64,000 nucleotides of DNA from JAFAXA01 sp963777325 (GTDB lineage Bacteria > Pseudomonadota > Alphaproteobacteria > Acetobacterales > Acetobacteraceae). Location of the stretch: positions 496,001-560,000 of the forward strand of contig CAVZQE010000018.1 in the NCBI GenBank assembly GCA_963777325.1, given 5' to 3'. The position numbers and the translations under genes were made by a program. The notes beneath the pieces were generated by a model. It ran no database searches. It had not been told where the DNA came from and saw only the letters and a program-made list of their open reading frames with translations. Below are positions 51,758 to 60,241 of this stretch, piece after piece (the stretch's first letter is position 1; each line of letters begins with the position of its first letter).

Positions 51758-52510
51758 GTGAGGCGCGACGTGGTGCTGCGGCGGGCGGCTTTGGCGGTTC
51801 TTCTGACAGGGCTTGCTGCATCCGGCGACAAGGCCGCGGCTCAAGCCGCCGACCTCCGGAACGCCGGGGCACAGTCCACCGACCCTCGGGCGGATACGAT
51901 GGAGGCGCGCGTCCTGCCATGCGCGGCCTGCCACGGGCATCAGGGACAAGGCACGAGCAACGATTATTTCCCGCGCCTCGCCGGCAAGCCGGCTGGCTAT
52001 CTATACAATCAGCTGGCCGCGTTCCGGGACGGAAAGCGGAAATACGCGCCGATGAACTATCTGCTCGAGTATCTGCCGGAGCCTTATCTGCGCAAGATGG
52101 CGGAGTATTACGCGGCCCAGAGGCCGCCCTCGCTGCCTCATGCGCCGCCGGTAGTGAGCGCGGGGGTGCTCGCGCACGGCCAGTCGCTGGTCGAGAACGG
52201 CGATCCCGGTCGCGGCGTCCCCGCCTGCTCGCACTGCCACGAGCCGTCGCTGACCGGCATGGAGCCGGGGATTCCCGGGCTGGTCGGCCTGCGCCCGACC
52301 TATATCAGCGCCCAGCTCGGCGCGTGGCGCTACGGCACGCGCACCGCCGCCGCGCCTGACTGCATGCAGATCGTTGCCGGCCATCTGACCGAGGCGGACG
52401 TCACGGCCGTCGCCGCGTATCTCTCCAGCCTGCCCGTTCCCGCCGACCCGTCGCCCTTGCCGGAGGGATCGCTGAAGACGCCGCTGCCATGCGGGAGCGA
52501 GCCGCAATGA
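51758..52510 (+). CDS. Dihaem c-type cytochrome
   Basis: The protein has 250 residues. A GTG start gives a signal peptide (LRRAALAVLLTGLAASGDKAAAQA), followed by two CxxCH haem sites, CAACH and CSHCH. Each is followed by a cytochrome c fold with a distal Met (YAPMNYL region; PDCMQIVAG). It is periplasmic. It heads the oxidase cluster and could deliver electrons to the ba3-type oxidase or accept them from a dehydrogenase. Confidence 0.88.
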   Translation: MRRDVVLRRAALAVLLTGLAASGDKAAAQAADLRNAGAQSTDPRADTMEARVLPCAACHGHQGQGTSNDYFPRLAGKPAGYLYNQLAAFRDGKRKYAPMNYLLEYLPEPYLRKMAEYYAAQRPPSLPHAPPVVSAGVLAHGQSLVENGDPGRGVPACSHCHEPSLTGMEPGIPGLVGLRPTYISAQLGAWRYGTRTAAAPDCMQIVAGHLTEADVTAVAAYLSSLPVPADPSPLPEGSLKTPLPCGSEPQ

Positions 52511-52520
52511 GGGGGGAGGC

Positions 52521-53807
52521 GTGCCCGGTTCTCGCATCTCGCGCTTGCCTCGCATGCTGGTCCGGGGCCTCGTGCTGCTCGTGGCCGGGCTGCCCACGGC
52601 GCACGCGGACGACGCTGCGCCGGCGTCCCATCCGGCCTCCGATCCTGCGGTCGTGAAGCAGGGCGAATATCTGGCGCGGGCGGGGGATTGCGTCGCCTGC
52701 CACACCAATCCCGGCGGCAAGCTGTTCGCCGGCGGCCGGCCGATGCCGACGCCGTTCGGCACGCTCTACTCCTCGAACATCACGCCCGACCCCGAGACCG
52801 GCATCGGCAAATGGACCGCCGATCAGTTCTATTCGGCGCTGCATAACGGCCGGTTCCCGGATGGCGGGCTGATCTATCCCGCGATGCCGTTCGGCAGTTA
52901 TACAAAGGTGACGCGCAAGGATTCGGACGCGATGTTCGCGTATCTGCAATCCGTGCCGCCCGTGAAGCAGGCCGACAAGGCCCAGGATCTGCGCTTTCCA
53001 TACAATAACCGCTCGCTCATCCTCGGCTGGCGCACGCTGTACTTCACCGAAGGCGAGTACAAGCCGGACCCGTCCAAATCCGAGGACTGGAATCGCGGCG
53101 CCTATCTCGTGCAGGGCCTCGGGCATTGCTCGATGTGCCACTCGCCGATCAACGCGTTGGGCGGAAGCTCCGAATCGCAGGCGTTCCAGGGCGGGCTGAT
53201 CCCGATGCAGAACTGGTACGCGCCGTCGCTCACCTCGAACAAGGAGGCGGGCCTCGGGGACTGGAGCATCAAGGACATCTCCGATCTGCTGCGCACGGGC
53301 GTGTCGGAGCGCGGAGCGGTCTATGGCCCGATGGCGGAGGTCGTCTACAACAGCTTGCAGTACATGACCGACGACGATACGCGCGCGATGTCCATCTATC
53401 TCAAGAGTCTCGCCGAGGGCAGCCCTCCGGGCACGGCGGAGTCCGCCATTCCGCGTTCCGAGAGCCGGCTGCTGATGAGCCTCGGCGAGCAGGTTTATTC
53501 GGCGCAATGCGCGACCTGTCACGGCGGCAACGGGCGCGGCGATCCGCCGAAATACCCGCCGCTGGCCGGCAATCAGTCGATCCAGATGGTCTCGGCCGTG
53601 AACCCGATCCGCATGGTGCTGAACGGCGGCTATCCGCCCGGCACGGAGGGCAATCCGGAGCCGTACGGCATGCCGCCTTTCGCGCAGTCCTTGTCCGATG
53701 ACGAGGTCGCCGCCGTCGTCACCTATATCCGCGCGGCCTGGGGCAATCGCGGCGAGCCGGTCACGGCCGCGCAGGCGAATGCGCTGCGCGCGTCGCCGCT
53801 GGACTGA
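52521..53807 (+). CDS. Trihaem c-type cytochrome, alcohol-dehydrogenase-subunit-II-like
   Basis: The protein has 428 residues. A signal peptide (LVRGLVLLVAGLPTAHA) is followed by three CxxCH sites, CVACH, CSMCH and CATCH, in three successive cytochrome c domains. FAGGRPMPTPFGTLYSSNITPDPETGIG and GYPPGTEGNPEPYGMPPF are typical of the cytochrome subunit of membrane alcohol and gluconate dehydrogenases. No dehydrogenase subunit is nearby, so it may serve the oxidase. The GTG at 52521 follows GGGGGGAGG. An ATG at 52554 is a shorter alternative. Confidence 0.88.
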   Translation: MPGSRISRLPRMLVRGLVLLVAGLPTAHADDAAPASHPASDPAVVKQGEYLARAGDCVACHTNPGGKLFAGGRPMPTPFGTLYSSNITPDPETGIGKWTADQFYSALHNGRFPDGGLIYPAMPFGSYTKVTRKDSDAMFAYLQSVPPVKQADKAQDLRFPYNNRSLILGWRTLYFTEGEYKPDPSKSEDWNRGAYLVQGLGHCSMCHSPINALGGSSESQAFQGGLIPMQNWYAPSLTSNKEAGLGDWSIKDISDLLRTGVSERGAVYGPMAEVVYNSLQYMTDDDTRAMSIYLKSLAEGSPPGTAESAIPRSESRLLMSLGEQVYSAQCATCHGGNGRGDPPKYPPLAGNQSIQMVSAVNPIRMVLNGGYPPGTEGNPEPYGMPPFAQSLSDDEVAAVVTYIRAAWGNRGEPVTAAQANALRASPLD

Positions 53808-53815
53808 GGACCGCC

Positions 53816-53998
53816 ATGCTCAACGCGGACATGGACCCGCACGGGCCCGTCGAATCGGAGGACGCGGCGGTGCATGACATCGTGCGCACGGGGTCGCGCG
53901 GGGCGATCGTGCTGGCGCTGATCGCGACCGCGATCGTGATCGCGATCTGGTTCGCCTTCTATCTGCTCGTGTTCGTGCCCCGCGCGACCGCGCCATGA
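53816..53998 (+). CDS. Small single-helix oxidase-associated protein
   Basis: The protein has 60 residues. An acidic N-terminus precedes one membrane helix (AIVLALIATAIVIAIWFAFYLLVFV). It starts eight bases after the trihaem cytochrome and overlaps the start of the subunit II gene by four bases. Small one-helix proteins in this position are normal in ba3-type oxidase operons (subunit IIa-like). Confidence 0.75.
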   Translation: MLNADMDPHGPVESEDAAVHDIVRTGSRGAIVLALIATAIVIAIWFAFYLLVFVPRATAP

Positions 53999-54576
53999 CG
54001 GAGTTCGCGACCCCGGTGCCGTCCCACGAACCCGACGGCGGCGCCGAGCGCGCCGAGCGGCTCGAGCGCCGCTGGGCGACCCTCTCCATCGCCATCCTGG
54101 TCGTGCTCGTCGTCGTGGCGGCGTTCGCCGGCATCCATCAGGCGACCATGCCGCAGACCCGGCTGGAGATCGTCAATCCGCGCACGCTGCATCTGTCGGG
54201 CGAGTTCATCGAGAGCAATCTCGGCAGCGCCGTCGAGCCGGACGGATCGGTGATCGTGCGCGCGGTCGGGCAGCAATACTCCTTCACGCCGCAATGCATT
54301 CTGGTGCCGACGGACACGCCCGTCATCTTCCGGGCGACCAGCGCCGACGTGGTGCATGGCTTCCTGATCGACGGCACGAACGTCAACACGATGCTGGTGC
54401 CGGGCTACGTCTCGGCGATCTCGACCCGCTTCGACAAGCCCGGAGAGCATCACATGCCGTGCCACGAATTCTGCGGCACCGGCCACCAGGGAATGTGGGG
54501 CAAGATCCGCGTCATCGACAAGGCGGCGTTTGCGAAACTCGCCGCCAGCCAGCGGAGACTGAGCTGTGTTGAATAG
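53995..54576 (+). CDS. Cytochrome c oxidase subunit II (ba3 type)
   Basis: The protein has 193 residues. One membrane helix (about 30-48) is followed by a periplasmic cupredoxin domain. CuA ligands are visible as His121 (VVHGFL), Cys156 and Cys160 (PCHEFCGTGHQGMWG), His164 and Met167. A single helix instead of the usual two and the small size fit the B-family (ba3) oxidases. The start overlaps the small gene (ATGA), and the stop overlaps subunit I by 11 bases. Confidence 0.95.
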   Translation: MTEFATPVPSHEPDGGAERAERLERRWATLSIAILVVLVVVAAFAGIHQATMPQTRLEIVNPRTLHLSGEFIESNLGSAVEPDGSVIVRAVGQQYSFTPQCILVPTDTPVIFRATSADVVHGFLIDGTNVNTMLVPGYVSAISTRFDKPGEHHMPCHEFCGTGHQGMWGKIRVIDKAAFAKLAASQRRLSCVE

Positions 54577-56191
54577 CAGGCGACTGATCCTCGCGCATTT
54601 CTGGCTCGCCTTCGCCGTCTTCGGCCTCGCGTTGCTGCTGGGCGAATGGCAGATGTTCATCCGCAGCCCGCTACACGCCTGGCTCGGCGATCCCGAGTGG
54701 TACTATCGCTCCGTCACCGCGCACGGCACCGCCATGGCGTACGTGCTGCCGACCCTGGTGGCCATGGGCTTCGGCTACGCGATCACCGAGGCCGCGCTGA
54801 AACGCCCGCTGATCGGGGCAAGATGGGCCTGGGCCGGCTTCGCCCTGATCGCGATCGGCACCTTGACCGCCGTCGTTCCAGTGGCCATGGGCCTCGCTTC
54901 GGTCCTCTACACCTTCTACCCGCCGTTGGTCGGCAATCCCTTCTACTATATCGGCGTGGTCCTGGTGGTCGTCGGCTCCTGGATCTGGGTCGCGCTGATG
55001 TCGTACAACCTGTACCGGTGGAAGCGGGACAACCCCGGCGCGCCGGTGCCGCTCGCGATGTTCGCGAACGTCGCGGGTTCCTATCTCTGGGCCTGGACCG
55101 CGGTCGGCGCCGCGATCGAATTGCTGTTCCAGATCCTGCCGGTGGCGCTCGGCTGGACGAACACGATCGACGCCGGCCTTTCGCGCGTGTTCTTCTCCTG
55201 GACGCTGCATGCCATCGTCTATTTCTGGCTCATGCCGACCTATATTTCCTACTACACGATCGTGCCGCGCGCGATCGGCGGAAGGCTGTTCAGCGATCCG
55301 ATGGGGCGGCTCTCCTTCGCCCTGTTCCTGGTCGTCGCGATGCCGATCGGCGTGCATCACCTGTTCGCCGATCCAGAGGTTGGCTCCGGCTTCAAGTTCC
55401 TGCACTCGGTGTTCACGGCCCTGGTCGCGCTGCCGACGCTGCTGACGGTGTTCACGATCTGCGCCTCGGTCGAGATCGCGGGCCGCCTGCGCGGCGGCAA
55501 GGGCGTGTTCGGCTGGATCGGCGCCTTGCCGTGGCGGAATCCGATGATGCTGGCGCTCGCCTTTTCGTTCGTCATGCTCGGCTTCGGCGGCGCGGGCGGC
55601 CTCGTCAACATGACGTATCAGCTCGACACGACGATCCACAACACGCAGTGGATCACCGGGCATTTCCACCTGATCTACGCCGGCGCGATCGTCATCATGT
55701 ATTTCGCGATCGCCTACGATCTGTGGCCGCATCTGACCGGGCGCGCGCTCGACAGCATCCGGCTGATAAAGGCGCAGCTCTGGACGTGGTTCATCGGCAT
55801 GATGGTGCTGACGATCCCGTGGCACTATGTCGGCATTCTCGGCATGCCGCGCCGGATGGCGTACTACGACTACACCGATCCCGCGCTCGCCCCGTGGGCG
55901 TCCCAGGTCATCCTGTCGGTGATCGGCGGCGCGATCCTGGTCGTGTCGGGCGTGCTGTTCATCGCCGTGCTCGTCCGCGGCCATCTCGCACCGCGCATCG
56001 AGCCCGGGGCCTACCGGTTCAGCGTCGCCGTGCATCAGCCGCGCACCGTGCCCGTTGCGCTGAACGGCTTCGGGCTCTGGCTCAGCCTGATGATCGGCCT
56101 CACGGTCGTGAACTACGGCTATCCCATCGTGCATCTGCTCGCGACCCCCGGCACCGCCGTCCCGGCGGTGATCGTCGGGGCGCAGCGATGA
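54566..56191 (+). CDS. b(o/a)3-type cytochrome c oxidase subunit I
   Basis: The protein has 541 residues and about 13 helices. It binds low-spin haem through SVTAHGTAMAYV (His53) and HFHLIYAGA, and CuB through SWTLHAIVYFWLMPTY (His with the cross-linked Tyr position) and GVHHLFADPEVG. The pattern YAPxxxL-K-channel of family B is expected. It reduces O2 to water with high affinity and pumps protons with lower yield than aa3 enzymes. The start is GTG at 54566 inside subunit II. Confidence 0.95.
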   Translation: MLNSRRLILAHFWLAFAVFGLALLLGEWQMFIRSPLHAWLGDPEWYYRSVTAHGTAMAYVLPTLVAMGFGYAITEAALKRPLIGARWAWAGFALIAIGTLTAVVPVAMGLASVLYTFYPPLVGNPFYYIGVVLVVVGSWIWVALMSYNLYRWKRDNPGAPVPLAMFANVAGSYLWAWTAVGAAIELLFQILPVALGWTNTIDAGLSRVFFSWTLHAIVYFWLMPTYISYYTIVPRAIGGRLFSDPMGRLSFALFLVVAMPIGVHHLFADPEVGSGFKFLHSVFTALVALPTLLTVFTICASVEIAGRLRGGKGVFGWIGALPWRNPMMLALAFSFVMLGFGGAGGLVNMTYQLDTTIHNTQWITGHFHLIYAGAIVIMYFAIAYDLWPHLTGRALDSIRLIKAQLWTWFIGMMVLTIPWHYVGILGMPRRMAYYDYTDPALAPWASQVILSVIGGAILVVSGVLFIAVLVRGHLAPRIEPGAYRFSVAVHQPRTVPVALNGFGLWLSLMIGLTVVNYGYPIVHLLATPGTAVPAVIVGAQR

Positions 56192-56982
56192 GCACGGAGC
56201 CGCTCTTCTCCACGCGCAATCGGTGGTTCACGGCGAGCGTCGCCGTGACCGGCGGCCTCGTGCTCTTCTCGGCGCTGTTCGGCTTTATCGTGCTGCCGCT
56301 GCTTCAGACCAGCGCCCGCTTCAACGGCGTCTGGGATGCCATCTGCAGCGCGGCGGGGGTTCTTCGCACCACGCCCGCGACGGAGCCGGTCGTGCAGGAG
56401 GATCACCCGATGACCCAGGTGGTGATGATGCCGCGCATGCTACAGAACGCGAGCGCCGAGGACGTCGGCCGGGGGGCCACGCTCGCGCTTGCCTGCACGA
56501 TGTGCCATGGCGCGCGCGGCATGAGCGAAGCGAACTCGCCCAACCTCGCCGGCCAATATCCTGCCGCGATCTACAAGGAGCTCATGGACTTCAAATCGGG
56601 CGCGCGCGCGAGCGCCGTGATGGCGCCGCTGGTCGCGCATCTCAGCGACCAGGACATGCGCGATCTCGCGGCCTATTATGCCTATCTGCCCCGCGTGCGC
56701 GCCTACCATCCGCCCGGCAACGCGCCGCTTCCGCAGATCGTGCTCGACGGCGCGCCGATGCGCAACATCGCGCCCTGCGGCGCGTGCCACGGCGATCTCG
56801 ACAACAAGGCGGGCAGCCCGTGGCTCGAAGGTCAGCCGGCGGCCTATCTTCAGGCGCAGCTCACGGCCTTCGCCACCGGCGCGCGGCGCAACAACATCAA
56901 CGGGCAGATGCGCAACGTGGCGCGCAACATGACTCCGGCCGAAATCGCGGCGTCGGTCCGCTACTACGCCGCCCAGCCCTGA
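56188..56982 (+). CDS. Membrane-anchored dihaem c-type cytochrome
   Basis: The protein has 264 residues. An N-terminal membrane anchor (WFTASVAVTGGLVLFSALFGFIVLPLL) is retained. The two haem sites are CTMCH and CGACH, with distal Met in two class I folds (ARASAVMAPLVAHL; NNINGQMRNVARNM). The start overlaps the subunit I stop by four bases. It is probably the direct electron donor, or a subunit, of the ba3-type oxidase. Confidence 0.9.
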   Translation: MSTEPLFSTRNRWFTASVAVTGGLVLFSALFGFIVLPLLQTSARFNGVWDAICSAAGVLRTTPATEPVVQEDHPMTQVVMMPRMLQNASAEDVGRGATLALACTMCHGARGMSEANSPNLAGQYPAAIYKELMDFKSGARASAVMAPLVAHLSDQDMRDLAAYYAYLPRVRAYHPPGNAPLPQIVLDGAPMRNIAPCGACHGDLDNKAGSPWLEGQPAAYLQAQLTAFATGARRNNINGQMRNVARNMTPAEIAASVRYYAAQP

Positions 56983-56992
56983 GCCGCGCGTC

Positions 56993-57442
56993 ATGGCTGC
57001 CGGGCAAGACAGAGGGACGCCTAAGCAGGGTTGCACCCCCGCGACGGACCCTCCGTCCTTCATTCGGCGCTTTCAGGAACTCGTGGAGGCGAGGCCCCGG
57101 ACGGGATTGCCGGTCGGTCACTACGCAGCCGTGCTCGGCGTGAGCGAGAGCCGGCTAACGTCCCATTGCCGCCGCCTGACCGGCCGGTCGCCGTTGCAGG
57201 TCATCAACGCCGCCGTGATGCGCCGCGCGAGGGAGGCGATGCTGTCGAGCCGGCAGTCCGTCAGCCAAATCGCGTTCGGTCTCGGCTTCAGCGAGCCGAC
57301 CTATTTCACGCGAGTATTTCGGCGCCACACGGGCATGACGCCGACCGACTTCCGCGCGAACGCCAAACGCGATCCTGGGGGCACGCCTCATCGCCGCAAG
57401 GCGGCCGAGGCGCGCCCGGCCCGCTGTGTCGGTGACGCGTAA
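56993..57442 (+). CDS. Short AraC-family regulator, C-terminus altered by an insertion
   Basis: The protein has 149 residues. It is only the AraC DNA-binding part: two helix-turn-helix units, YAAVLGVSESRLTSHCRRLTG and QSVSQIAFGLGFSEPTYFTRVFRRH, with a short N-terminal extension and no sensor domain. It lies 10 bases after the last cytochrome gene. The insertion sequence entered its last codon. The sequence beyond the element shows the ancestral end was ...PARC followed by TGA, whereas the present product ends PARCVGDA. The DNA-binding domain is intact. Confidence 0.85.
   Translation: MAAGQDRGTPKQGCTPATDPPSFIRRFQELVEARPRTGLPVGHYAAVLGVSESRLTSHCRRLTGRSPLQVINAAVMRRAREAMLSSRQSVSQIAFGLGFSEPTYFTRVFRRHTGMTPTDFRANAKRDPGGTPHRRKAAEARPARCVGDA
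57411..57427 (+). repeat. Left target-site duplication (17 bp)
   Basis: CGCGCCCGGCCCGCTGT is repeated exactly at 58800-58816. The two copies flank the insertion sequence at equal distance (18 bases) from its subterminal inverted repeats. Confidence 0.8.
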
Positions 57443-58799
57443 AGATGTCCGGTTTTCGTAGCTCGTGATCTGTCCGCTCCGTTCTTGTTCCGTGCCGGGG
57501 CATGCATGCCCCCGGCACGGAACGCCGCGATGGGAGCATGTCATGCGGCCTGACGCTCGGTTGGCAGCAGGGCGCCGGTTGGGTCGTAGTCTGCCAGCCG
57601 GTGCGGCCCGAGGAACACTGCGAGCGTGCCGTCGGGGTATTCATTCACCCGCACCCTTGCGCGCACGAAGTGCGGTCGCAGCCGGCTCGGCGGCAGTTGC
57701 AAGCTAAGCCCCTGCCATCGCACGGTGTTGTCATTGCCCACCGTCCGCTCCTCCTGGACGCACAGGATCTCGCGCCAGGCGCCGGCCGCGTCGGCCACGA
57801 ACGCCGACCCTTCCTGCTCGGGCGCCACCGCGAACGCCTTGTTGTGCTCGGCCACGTAGCTCTCCGCCAACCAGCGGTTCGCCGTTTCGGCTGTCGTGAT
57901 CCCGGCCAGCGCCAACTCCTTCGGCAGCCGGTCCTGCAACGTCCGGAACGCCCGTTCCGACCGGCCCCGTGCTTCCGGCGAGTAGGCCGCGATGTGCTCG
58001 ATGCCGAGCTGCGCGAGCGCACGGCCGACCTGGGTCAGAGCCGTCCGCGAGACCGGCCCGCCAGCCTCCGGCGTCAGGAAGTAGTGGCTGCCCCGGTCGG
58101 TGTAGAGCGCGCAGAACAGGCCCTGCCGCTCCACCCCTTCGCGCAGGCCTCGCAGGCTCGACGCCGTCCCCTCCTGATCCACCAGAAACGCCGAGAGGAT
58201 CGCGCTCGTCGCGTCATCCAGCGTGACGACGAGGTCGTGCAGGCGCCCACTCCCGGGCAGCCAGGCATGCGTCGAGGCGTCCTGGTGCAGCAGCATGCCC
58301 GCCAACGGACGGCGCGGGCGCTTCTTGCGATGCGCCGAGCGCTTCACCGCAGGCAGTACCAACCCCGCACGGTGCAGAGCCAGCTTGGTCACCGTGTAGC
58401 CCAGCCTGTAGCCGTGCCGCTTCCCCAGCTGCTCGTGAAAGTGCTCGACCGTGAAGCCGCGATAGAGGTCGCGATACAGGCCAAGCATCCGCTCGAGCTC
58501 CGCCACAGGCGCGCGTCGCCCAGAGGGCAGCAGCCGGCGATCCTCAAGACCAGCCAGCCCCTGCTCGCGATGCCGGTCACGCCAGCGCCGGAACGTACGC
58601 TCGCTCACTCCCAGCAACTCCGCCGCCTCCAGCTGGCTCAACTCCGACCGCTCCGATCGGCCAAGAACATCCTCGAACCGCATCCGTCGTATCCCCTCGT
58701 GAATGCGTGCCCGATCCATCCCAACCCCCAACACAAGGGACCGGAATGACCGGACACTTCACGAGCTACAAACTCCGGACAACTCATGAGCTAGCCACA
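57428..58799 (-). mobile_element. Insertion sequence, ISNCY/IS1202-like
   Basis: The 1372-bp element lies between 17-bp direct repeats. Imperfect inverted repeats of 31 bp (26 matches) sit at 57446-57476 and 58751-58781. Both contain TGTCCGG and GTAGCTCGTGA with a second TGTCCG, probably transposase-binding sites. A single transposase gene fills it on the minus strand. The exactly duplicated target suggests recent insertion and probable mobility. Family name is from transposase features and is not certain. Confidence 0.85.
57541..58719 (-). CDS. ISNCY-family (IS1202-like) transposase
   Basis: The protein has 392 residues. An N-terminal helix-turn-helix (SQLEAAELLGVSERTFRRWRDRH) is followed by a linker and an RNase-H-like DDE core. 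HQDASTHAWLPG and ALYTDRGSHYF carry the two Asp, and EARGRSERAFRTLQDRLPKEL carries the Glu. No frameshift is present, so it looks active. The start at 58719 follows a G-rich site, and an upstream ATG at 58734 is an alternative. Confidence 0.9.
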   Translation of the reverse strand: MDRARIHEGIRRMRFEDVLGRSERSELSQLEAAELLGVSERTFRRWRDRHREQGLAGLEDRRLLPSGRRAPVAELERMLGLYRDLYRGFTVEHFHEQLGKRHGYRLGYTVTKLALHRAGLVLPAVKRSAHRKKRPRRPLAGMLLHQDASTHAWLPGSGRLHDLVVTLDDATSAILSAFLVDQEGTASSLRGLREGVERQGLFCALYTDRGSHYFLTPEAGGPVSRTALTQVGRALAQLGIEHIAAYSPEARGRSERAFRTLQDRLPKELALAGITTAETANRWLAESYVAEHNKAFAVAPEQEGSAFVADAAGAWREILCVQEERTVGNDNTVRWQGLSLQLPPSRLRPHFVRARVRVNEYPDGTLAVFLGPHRLADYDPTGALLPTERQAA

Positions 58800-58816
58800 C
58801 GCGCCCGGCCCGCTGT
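58800..58816 (+). repeat. Right target-site duplication (17 bp)
   Basis: This is an exact copy of 57411-57427. It is followed directly by TGA in the frame of the AraC gene, marking the pre-insertion stop. Confidence 0.8.
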
Positions 58817-58931
58817 TGACGGAGGATTCTGCCCGAGCCTACCCTTCCTGAACGCCTCGATCTTCCGGTCTGAACGGGAGGCAAGCAGGGCGAAACGGCC
58901 GTCGCGCGAGCGAGGAGCGGGGAGAGGTCCG

Positions 58932-60227
58932 ATGCTGCCGAAAACACGTTGGCTGATGATAGGCATGTGCCTGCTTGCCAACACGATCAACTATATCGAC
59001 CGGGCGAACCTCGCCGTCGCCGCCCCGATCATGCAGCACGAGCTTGGGTTCAATTCCGCGACCATGGGCTTCGTCCTCGGCGGCTTCTTCTGGACCTACG
59101 CCATCATGCAGATGCCGTTCGGCTGGTTCGCCGACCGGGTCGGGGCCCGCATCTCGCTCACCATCGCCGTCGTGTGGTGGTCGATCTTCACCGCGCTGAC
59201 GGCCGTCGCGCGCGGGATCACGACCCTGATGGGATGCCGGCTGCTGCTCGGGATCGGCGAGGCGGGCGCGTATCCGTCCATGGCCAAGGTCGCGGCCAAC
59301 TGGTTTCCGAGCAGCGAGCGCGGCCTCGCGTCCAGCATCTTCGATAGCGGCTCGCGCATCGGCGCCGCGCTCTCTCTGCCGCTGGTCGCCTGGATCATCA
59401 GCATCTCCAACTGGGAGACGTCGTTCATCGCCACCGGTGCGCTCGGCGTGATCTGGGCGGTGTTCTGGGTGATCATCTATCGCGACCCGGAGCGGCATCC
59501 GTCGGTCACGCCCGAGCAACTCGCCGCGCTGCGGGCCGGGCGCAGCACCAAGATGGCGGACATGCCGAAAGTCCCCTGGTCGTCGCTGTTCCGCTACCGG
59601 ACGATCTGGGGCATGATGATCGGGTTCTTCTGCCTCAATTTCGTGATCTACTTCTTCATTACCTGGTTCCCGACCTATCTCGTCGATGCGCGTGGCTTCT
59701 CGCTGAAGCAGCTCGGCACGCTGGGCTTGCTGCCGGGCCTCGCCTCGATCCCGTGCGGGTGGCTGGGCGGCTTCACCTCCGACTGGCTCTACCGCCGGGG
59801 CTGGAGCCTGACGGCGGCCCGCAAGACCTGCCTGGTCGGCGGCATGCTGATGTCGTCCATCATCACCCTGTCCGTATTCGCGCCCAACGTGTACGTGGCG
59901 TTGCTGTGCTTCGCCATCGCCTATGGCAGCCTCGCCTTCACGGCGGCGAGCATCTGGTCTTTGCCGGGCGACGTCGCGCCCACGCCGGCCCATGTGGCCT
60001 CGATCGGCGGCATCCAGAACTTCGCGTCGAACCTCGCTGGCATTGTAACCACGACGTTCACCGGCGTCATGCTGACGATCACCAGCGGTTCGTTCGTGAT
60101 TCCGCTCGTCGTGGCCGGCGGGTTTTGCATTCTGGGCGCCGTTGTCTATCTCTTCATGGTCGGCGAGATCGCGCCCTTGCCGCCGCTGACGCGCGGCGTC
60201 GTGGGCCAGGCGAACGTCGCCGAGTAG
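58932..60227 (+). CDS. MFS transporter, sugar-acid (hexuronate/galactonate) type
   Basis: This 431-residue ACS-family permease has NTINYIDRANLAVAAPIMQ, YAIMQMPFGWFADRVGAR, GIGEAGAYPSMAKVAANWFP and ERGLASSIFDSGSRIGAALSLP, strings characteristic of ExuT/DgoT relatives. Twelve helices are expected. It is the first gene of the sugar-acid cluster (UxaA-type, small protein, FAH-family). The start at 58932 follows GGAGAGG, and the open frame upstream enters the insertion sequence. Confidence 0.92.
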   Translation: MLPKTRWLMIGMCLLANTINYIDRANLAVAAPIMQHELGFNSATMGFVLGGFFWTYAIMQMPFGWFADRVGARISLTIAVVWWSIFTALTAVARGITTLMGCRLLLGIGEAGAYPSMAKVAANWFPSSERGLASSIFDSGSRIGAALSLPLVAWIISISNWETSFIATGALGVIWAVFWVIIYRDPERHPSVTPEQLAALRAGRSTKMADMPKVPWSSLFRYRTIWGMMIGFFCLNFVIYFFITWFPTYLVDARGFSLKQLGTLGLLPGLASIPCGWLGGFTSDWLYRRGWSLTAARKTCLVGGMLMSSIITLSVFAPNVYVALLCFAIAYGSLAFTAASIWSLPGDVAPTPAHVASIGGIQNFASNLAGIVTTTFTGVMLTITSGSFVIPLVVAGGFCILGAVVYLFMVGEIAPLPPLTRGVVGQANVAE

Positions 60228-60241
60228 CTCAGGAGAGCAAG

